In this document: piece by piece, positions 58,696 through 64,000 of the stretch
Numbering within the stretch: position 1 is the first letter of the stretch
Layout of the letters: every line of letters starts with the position of its first letter
DNA from: Notospermus geniculatus
Lineage: Eukaryota > Nemertea > Pilidiophora > Heteronemertea > Lineidae
Length of the DNA: 64,000 nt
Direction of reading: 5' to 3'
Assembly (NCBI GenBank): GCA_002633025.1
Contig: NMRB01001294.1
Coordinates: 53,444-117,443 of the forward strand
The notes under the pieces: model-generated
Told to the model about the DNA's origin: nothing
The model's input: only the letters and a program-made list of their open reading frames with translations
The model's database searches: none
Program-made: the position numbers and the translations under genes

Positions 58696-61600
58696 CTAAG
58701 TCTCGACCTTAGCGGTACTGACACCGGATGTCATCTCCTTTTCAGCCTTCTTCCTTTTCTTTTTGGCATTTTTGGGATTCGCAGATGAAGCTAGTAGATT
58801 CTGAAAATGAAGAATCTTGATGTTAATGTGATGGTCTCGTTGCTCAAGTCTCTGACTTGTGGTCACGAGGTCCCCGGTTCAAATCCCACTGTCAGTGCGA
58901 GCCCTTGGGAAGGTCTCTTTGCCTTGCCTCACTCCCCCAAGTGCATAAATGCGTACCAGTCGGAAATTCTCAGACTGAAGTGCTGAATGAGCAGCTCATC
59001 TGAGTTCTGCTGAAAGGTGTCAGGATAGACTGGTTAAAGTGTAAAGTTGGATGACACCTCTACCGGGCGAGGAGCGTGTTGGTGTAGTGGTTTGGGTCTC
59101 CGACTAGCAGTCAGAGGGTCTCGGGTTCGAATCCCACTGGGCGTGAGACTTTGGGCAGGTCTCTTTGCCTCACTGGCCTCTCTCCACCCAGGTGTATAAA
59201 TGGGTACCGGTCGGAAATGCTCGATTGTAGCGCTGAATGGGCAGCTGATCTGAGTTCCACTCAAAGGTTTCAGGGCAGACTGGGGTTAAAGTGTGAAGTC
59301 AGATGAGAACCTCTACCGAGTAACGTACCTTTAATTCAGTATCCTTAATACTATATTCGGATTCATAAAGTTCGGGGTCGAATGGTCCATTTGTGATTCT
59401 CATTGGTCCCTTGGGCATCAGAAGAACCGTGAATTTGAACTGCGCGACATAGTCATCTGAAAGGAGAGAATTGGAAATTTGGTGCAACTGATTCACAATA
59501 AGTTGCCATTTTAGACTTGACTTTCATTTTGCCGAATCTCAAGGAGTCGTTCTCAAATATTAACTAAACCTGCCAGGATGAGGCACATTTTTCATGATTT
59601 CTCATATTTGTATTTGATTTTTCCGTCAGGGCCGAAGCCATAGCATTGTCATTGTTGGCCCTGGTAAGTACGGAAGAGGCCATCTCAAGGAACTCATTTC
59701 CTCCCTTAGATGGGGTCTTACTTGCCCTTGCAAAGGCACAAGGTACAAGGCACCATGGCTTACTGTCCCATGCGACGGATGTCAAGAGCCGGGAATGAAA
59801 TCCAATATGGTCCGGGCTAGATTCATGACCTGCCGCTTGCTGACAGGATGTGATAACCACTTGGCTATCAGGGCTCCCCATGATTTCTCATTATTTCCAC
59901 AGTCCCTGCCACGCAGCCCTTGTACATTCTCTTACCTTTATTTTCCCATAGGACCCTGAATTCCTCAAAAAGGCCGTGTGTCACACACTCCTTCACCCCC
60001 AACTTAGTCTTCTTCTCGTCATCTGAAGCACCCCTGAAAAAAATTCACCTTTGACAGATTCTGTACGCAATATAGACATGCCAGGGAACCCTGTAATACA
60101 CAGCTTGCAGTTTCTGTTCGAGTATGAACTGGTACAGCCGTCATGGACGTTGGCTCTCAGCGGTCAGAGAATAAGCGATAACATCAATGTGGCTTGTCTT
60201 TAGATCAAACACCAGAGAAGAGATGGATCATGACTAACCTTATTGTGAATGGCATTACGCCAAATTTCTTTGAGGCCTCACTAAAAAATTCTGAAATGAA
60301 AGAAAAGCAGAATGATTGATGTGATGACGAAGTCTTTTCTCAAGCCAGCTATGTCAGGGCGGCTGAAGGACAGGGAGGAAAGTTCCAATGATACAATCTT
60401 CTAAAACACATGTCGAGCAAACTTACGTCTAGATGCTTTCAGTTTTAGACTGTACGTCTCCTCTTGTTTTTTCTTGTACACAGTTGTCCTGGTGCCAAGA
60501 TCTCGACCCTGTACAAAAAGATGAGACGGGAGAAATATAACAATGTTTAACCCCCTAACTGTGTAAGTTAATTTTAGTTCAAATTTTTCTTTCTTAAACA
60601 AAAATTCCCCAAAAAAGTATTTGACACATAAGGTTCCAGGCATGATATAACGTCCTATGCACTGGCTGTGACATGCCATTTCCTTGCAAGGCGTACTATT
60701 ACCCCTTACGCAAGCTGAGATCCTCTGGTGTTTTCGGGGGTGCCCCGGATTTCGTCTTGACATAATAGTATGCCGTACCCAGTTAAGGGGTTAAGACTTG
60801 GAGACAAGAAATGATGGACAAATGACGTCAACTAATTGTGGCGCTAGTCTCGTGCTAACATATTCTATAGACAAATCCCAAATTCCAAGTTCTGCGCACT
60901 TCCGCCGAAATAGCAACAAGAACCTCAATCTGAAACCAGCTGACGTGACGCAATCAGTGATTCAGCAATGGTCAACTCTGACGTAACGTCGTCCAAGTCA
61001 CTGTCGTGGGGTTCTCTGCGTCACGTCATTCAGTTTCAGACCGAGGTTCTTGTTGCTATTTCGGCGGAAGTGCGCAGATCTTTCCCGTTTACGTCAATTT
61101 GGGATTTGTCTATTGATCGCCCATGAAAGACAACGCTCCAGATTGACTAATAGTCTCAATATTGAGTCACTTGTGACATGAGACACTCACCTTTCCTTCT
61201 CCAGTACTAACAAGAATATCAACACCATAAACTTCAAACTGTTCAAATTCCACTTTTTCCAAATCTTTCCGCTGCAGTTCATCTGGGTTCTGGATGATGG
61301 ATTTATCGCCGTCAATCCTGTGCTGCTGAAGCTGATAGGACAGCATCCCGGCCACGGGTTTACAGTTGTATTCCTCTGCTACTTTCTGGATGTTGTCTGT
61401 CACTGTCATATTCTGCAAGGAATGATGAACAAGACATATTCAAACTGGTTGAGAATCTATTGACTGTACTCTAAAGCATGGCGCACACCTGCGATTTTCC
61501 GTGCGATTTTGTAGGAGACTACCCTTCCGACTGCTAGAGCGACTGGAGATTTGCAGGATTTGTTGCCTACTCTGCGCCGTGCGGCAGATCGTTGCACCAA

Positions 61601-63766
61601 GCGACCAGTCACTGTGGTCGCCCGATCAATCGAATCTCTTTCGTCTCATATCTGATCGCTTGAGTGGTCGTTACATTGTTTGTGGAAGATTGTTGCACTG
61701 GGCGATCTGAATGACCGGTTTCAATAGCCAAGAGACCAAACAATTTTGATCGCATCAAGAGACCAAAAATTCAACCAACCTCGTACCCAGGGGTTTGTGC
61801 GCTCCTGGGCTCTGGGTTGACGCTTACAAACCCCTGGTCTCATATCTGAATTCCGGCATGTGATTGGTCGCCCGAAGTAGAAGAAAGTGATGTCACACAA
61901 TCGTGACTATTATTAGTAACAAAGCACGTGTGTTTGCAGTTTTTTGTAAACATCATGCGTGCCCTCAGTTCGGCTAAGATCTGGTCATTTTGTGGTTCAA
62001 TCAAGGGATTTTACCGTGTACAATCTAAATGGATATTATATTCGAAACACATCTAGACGAACGGATGATGCAGGTAAGTATATAACGCCCGATCAACCGC
62101 AATTTTACTTATTTAATCGAGTCATATCCGTCTGTACATTTTTGTACACAGTGATGCATGACGGAAAACTGACTCGATCAAACATTCGCTTTCAACCCCT
62201 AAACCAAAATTTTATCTCTTATTATAAAAATTACTAGTCTAAGAGTGCTAACAGATGTCGATTCATTTAGTGACAGGCACAGAAAACTCTTATTTCGGTG
62301 TGTTTTGTTGATGAAATGAAGTCACTTACTCAGTGTCGGAGAATGAAGATAGGTGGCGCTGTAAGGAGTTTCGGCTTCGGTATTCAAAATAATTAAAACT
62401 TAAACAAAAACCAGGGCCTATTTCAGCAATACCTTTATGTTTTTGACATTGAAAGTAGTTAATTTCATCGATCTGTACTCGATTAAATTAGTAAGTGTGA
62501 AAAAAGGACTATAAATATTAATTACAACCTTCGGCACTCGGCTTCGGCAATTTCCGTGAAATCACCAGATTCTGGTGATTTGAGAAAGTGATTCCAGGGG
62601 TTAGTGAGCGAGTTAGGTCCGAGGTTGTTGTCTGAGCGAACAAAACCCCTGGGGACGAGGTTGAAATTCAACATGTTTAATTTTCGGTCGCAAAGGCCGA
62701 CTGACCTTTGCAACTAGTCGGCAGATAAAAAAACGACGAAACTTTGTCTGCATAATAGTCTGCGACTTCGTCTGTCGTTTGCGGATGGTTCACTGAAACG
62801 GTCACAAGTGCGGCCGGCGAGCGACCTCACACGTGATGGTTGTCTCAACGTCGTGGTCGCCAGTCTTGTCGGTGGTCGCATGATTTTGGTCGCAGGCGTG
62901 CGTCATGCTTAAGATTGGCTGTTCTGAACCAACTTTTTAAAGAGAAAGCAGAACGAACCGTGGGCATGTTTCAGAGCAAATGGCAGACGCATTCCAGAAC
63001 AGGCTCCGAGTGATATCAGTGTCTTACCTCAATGCCTGGTTTAACCAATCGTAGTGCAGCCTCCGATGCCTTATGTGCAGCTATGATGACATCAGCCTTT
63101 CGGCCAGTTACTTTATTCTCCTGAAAAGAAATGATTTTCTCAGTAAAGATGCATGTCTTATCTTATATGTGACCCACTCTGGCGAAAACAGTTGCATGTC
63201 GCTCAGAAGGTGAGCCTAAACGAGATGACATCAGAAGAGAATGGAAGAAATAGATTCTTTCAGATTTCATAATAGGCAGACAATACTGAAACTGACAAAC
63301 ATTTGATCTCAACCTGCCAAGGTAAGAGCGACATGCGTCTGGTTTTGCAAGAGCGGGTCACATATTTCTGATGATGACAGGCAACATAACACTCTCCACA
63401 GGCTGATTTCTTGCTGGTGTGTAGAAAATGTCACGAACAATAAAGTATGCAAACAGACAGTTCTCTGACCTACCTTTGTTGCTCCCACCACCAATGTGTG
63501 GGCGACCAAAGCTGGGAATCCATCTATATGTGCACCGAGATCACTGAAAAAGGAGAGAAATCAACAAAATGTTTTTGATTCATATACATGGATGAATGAT
63601 GGGTCACATGGTTAAATGGTTCATTATATCAGACAACTTCTCAGGATTGCTTACATTTTGACCACATCTCCATCGGCAAGCGTAGTGTCACCCTCAGCCT
63701 CCGACGGAATCGGTGAAAAATGGCAGATGCAGTTGTTTACTGAGATACACACTGGGAAAGCAATGC
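58696..63766 (-). CDS. PA2G4: Proliferation-associated protein 2G4 (EBP1), 3' eight exons, 5' end outside window
   Basis: Exons 5' to 3': 63655-63766, 63474-63543, 63028-63120, 61191-61412, 60427-60508, 60239-60290, 59936-60033, 59329-59456 and the final 58696-58800 (nine segments, counting the last). All phases close and the frame ends in TAG. Markers of the family: [80 protein letters not shown] and [17 protein letters not shown] with GPF. The C-terminus ends in a lysine-rich tail ([13 protein letters not shown]), as in EBP1, where it binds RNA. The fold is a methionine-aminopeptidase pita-bread domain that lacks peptidase activity in known members. Role in the family: ribosome-associated, ErbB3-binding growth regulator in nucleus, nucleolus and cytoplasm. 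The first about 80 codons are beyond the right edge. Confidence 0.95.
58838..59320 (+). repeat. Two tRNA-derived SINEs (family 1) in direct tandem
   Basis: Units 58838-59064 and 59066-59320 each have an A box (for example ttggtgtagtggtttgggtc), a B box (ccggttcaaatcccact, cgggttcgaatcccact), a body with tctctttgcctcactgg and aaatgggtaccggtcggaaa, and the same tail ending gacacctctaccg or gaacctctaccga. The second ends at the donor side of PA2G4 exon 59329-59456. Confidence 0.85.
59600..59885 (-). repeat. tRNA-derived SINE, family 2, full-length copy
   Basis: On the minus strand the head is gccctgatagccaagtggtt followed by atcacatcctgtcagc, with a weak B box gtcatgaatctagc. The body contains the complement of gatggggtcttacttgccct and ccatggcttactgtcccatg. 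The 3' end reads aaaaatcaaatacaaatatg. It lies in a PA2G4 intron. Confidence 0.8.
60867..61112. repeat. MITE family C, copy 4, nearly intact
   Basis: Left tatagacaaatcccaaattc with tctgcgcacttccgccga; right tcggcggaagtgcgcagatc with caatttgggatttgtcta. It lies in a PA2G4 intron. Confidence 0.9.
61478..62910. repeat. Large composite inverted element in a PA2G4 intron
   Basis: Outer ends gcatggcgcacacctgcgat and tggtcgcaggcgtgcgtcat are inverted. A second nested pair lies inside: cctcgtacccaggggtttgt with ctggtctcat (about 61778-61850) against ccaggggttagtgagcga and aaaacccctggggacgaggt (about 62595-62662). No coding frame in the 700-bp middle is recognisable. Confidence 0.7.
63169..63366. repeat. 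MITE with atgtgaccc ends, copy 2
   Basis: Ends atgtgacccactctggcg and gcgggtcacat; interior shares cagaagagaatggaagaaat and ctgaaactgacaaacatttg with 54477-54671. It lies in the PA2G4 intron between 63120 and 63474. Confidence 0.8.
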
Positions 63767-64000
63767 CTGGAAAGGTCAACAAAAATAGTTTAGACATTAG
63801 CTACAAAACACACATTAAATAATCATGCCTCATCTGTCAGAGCCGGAGGAACAACTCAAAGGTACCAAGCTAAAAATTCTCATCTAAAATCTGCATTGGG
63901 CTTCTCCTCCTGTGACCTGTATCTTCATGGGCAATGACCTAGAACAGGGTTTCCGCCAGGATTTTTTTCCAGGGTACGACCTGGGGGGGGGGGGGGGGAA

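Noticed and set aside
59090-59135. Possible tRNA gene with cgggttcgaatcccact
   Set aside because: It is the head of one of two tandem SINEs with the same body and tail.

Overview
The window is a piece of an animal (metazoan) nuclear genome. Genes are split into many short exons with GT/AG introns, exon phases close exactly across splice junctions, and introns and spacers are crowded with short inverted-repeat transposons (MITEs), foldback elements and tRNA-derived SINEs. Single n bases and a 683-base N run mark assembly gaps. The gene families and frequent short palindromes of the aggcct, accggt and acatgt type fit a marine invertebrate, probably an invertebrate deuterostome (lancelet, hemichordate or echinoderm). 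The species cannot be fixed from the sequence alone. There is no bacterial-style operon, CRISPR array or plasmid feature.

Layout. (1) 1-4.9 kb, minus strand: part of a NAB (NGFI-A/EGR-binding) transcriptional co-regulator, cut off by the window edge and by an assembly gap. (2) 4.9-16.5 kb: no convincing gene; MITEs, a pogo-like element and a roughly 600-bp near-identical duplication joined at an N. (3) 16.5-19.1 kb, plus strand: a two-exon gene for a 761-residue protein that I do not recognise, with an acidic N-terminus, a helical middle and a cluster of membrane segments. (4) 21.5-36.5 kb, minus strand: a complete 24-exon NCAPG2 (condensin II subunit G2), 1173 codons, reconstructed with all phases consistent. 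(5) 36.5-41.7 kb, plus strand: a D-2-hydroxyacid dehydrogenase (glyoxylate/hydroxypyruvate reductase A-like), whose start codon overlaps that of NCAPG2 on the other strand; its last exon was not resolved. (6) 44.5-48.4 kb, minus strand: complete five-exon proteasome subunit alpha type-2 (PSMA2). (7) 48.5-55.0 kb, plus strand: an 11-exon, 788-residue secreted or lumenal protein with a PA-like domain followed by a PNGase F-type N-glycanase fold; its start lies 124 bp from that of PSMA2. (8) 58.7-63.8 kb, minus strand: the 3' eight exons of PA2G4/EBP1, running off the right edge.

Most of these are housekeeping genes (condensin II, 20S proteasome, EBP1) without an obvious shared pathway. The two features that stand out in arrangement are the two head-to-head pairs (NCAPG2/dehydrogenase and PSMA2/PNGase-like). 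The least described items are the membrane-protein gene at 16.5 kb and the animal PNGase F-like protein. The rest of the interest lies in the transposon content, where target-site duplications and nested insertions can be read directly.
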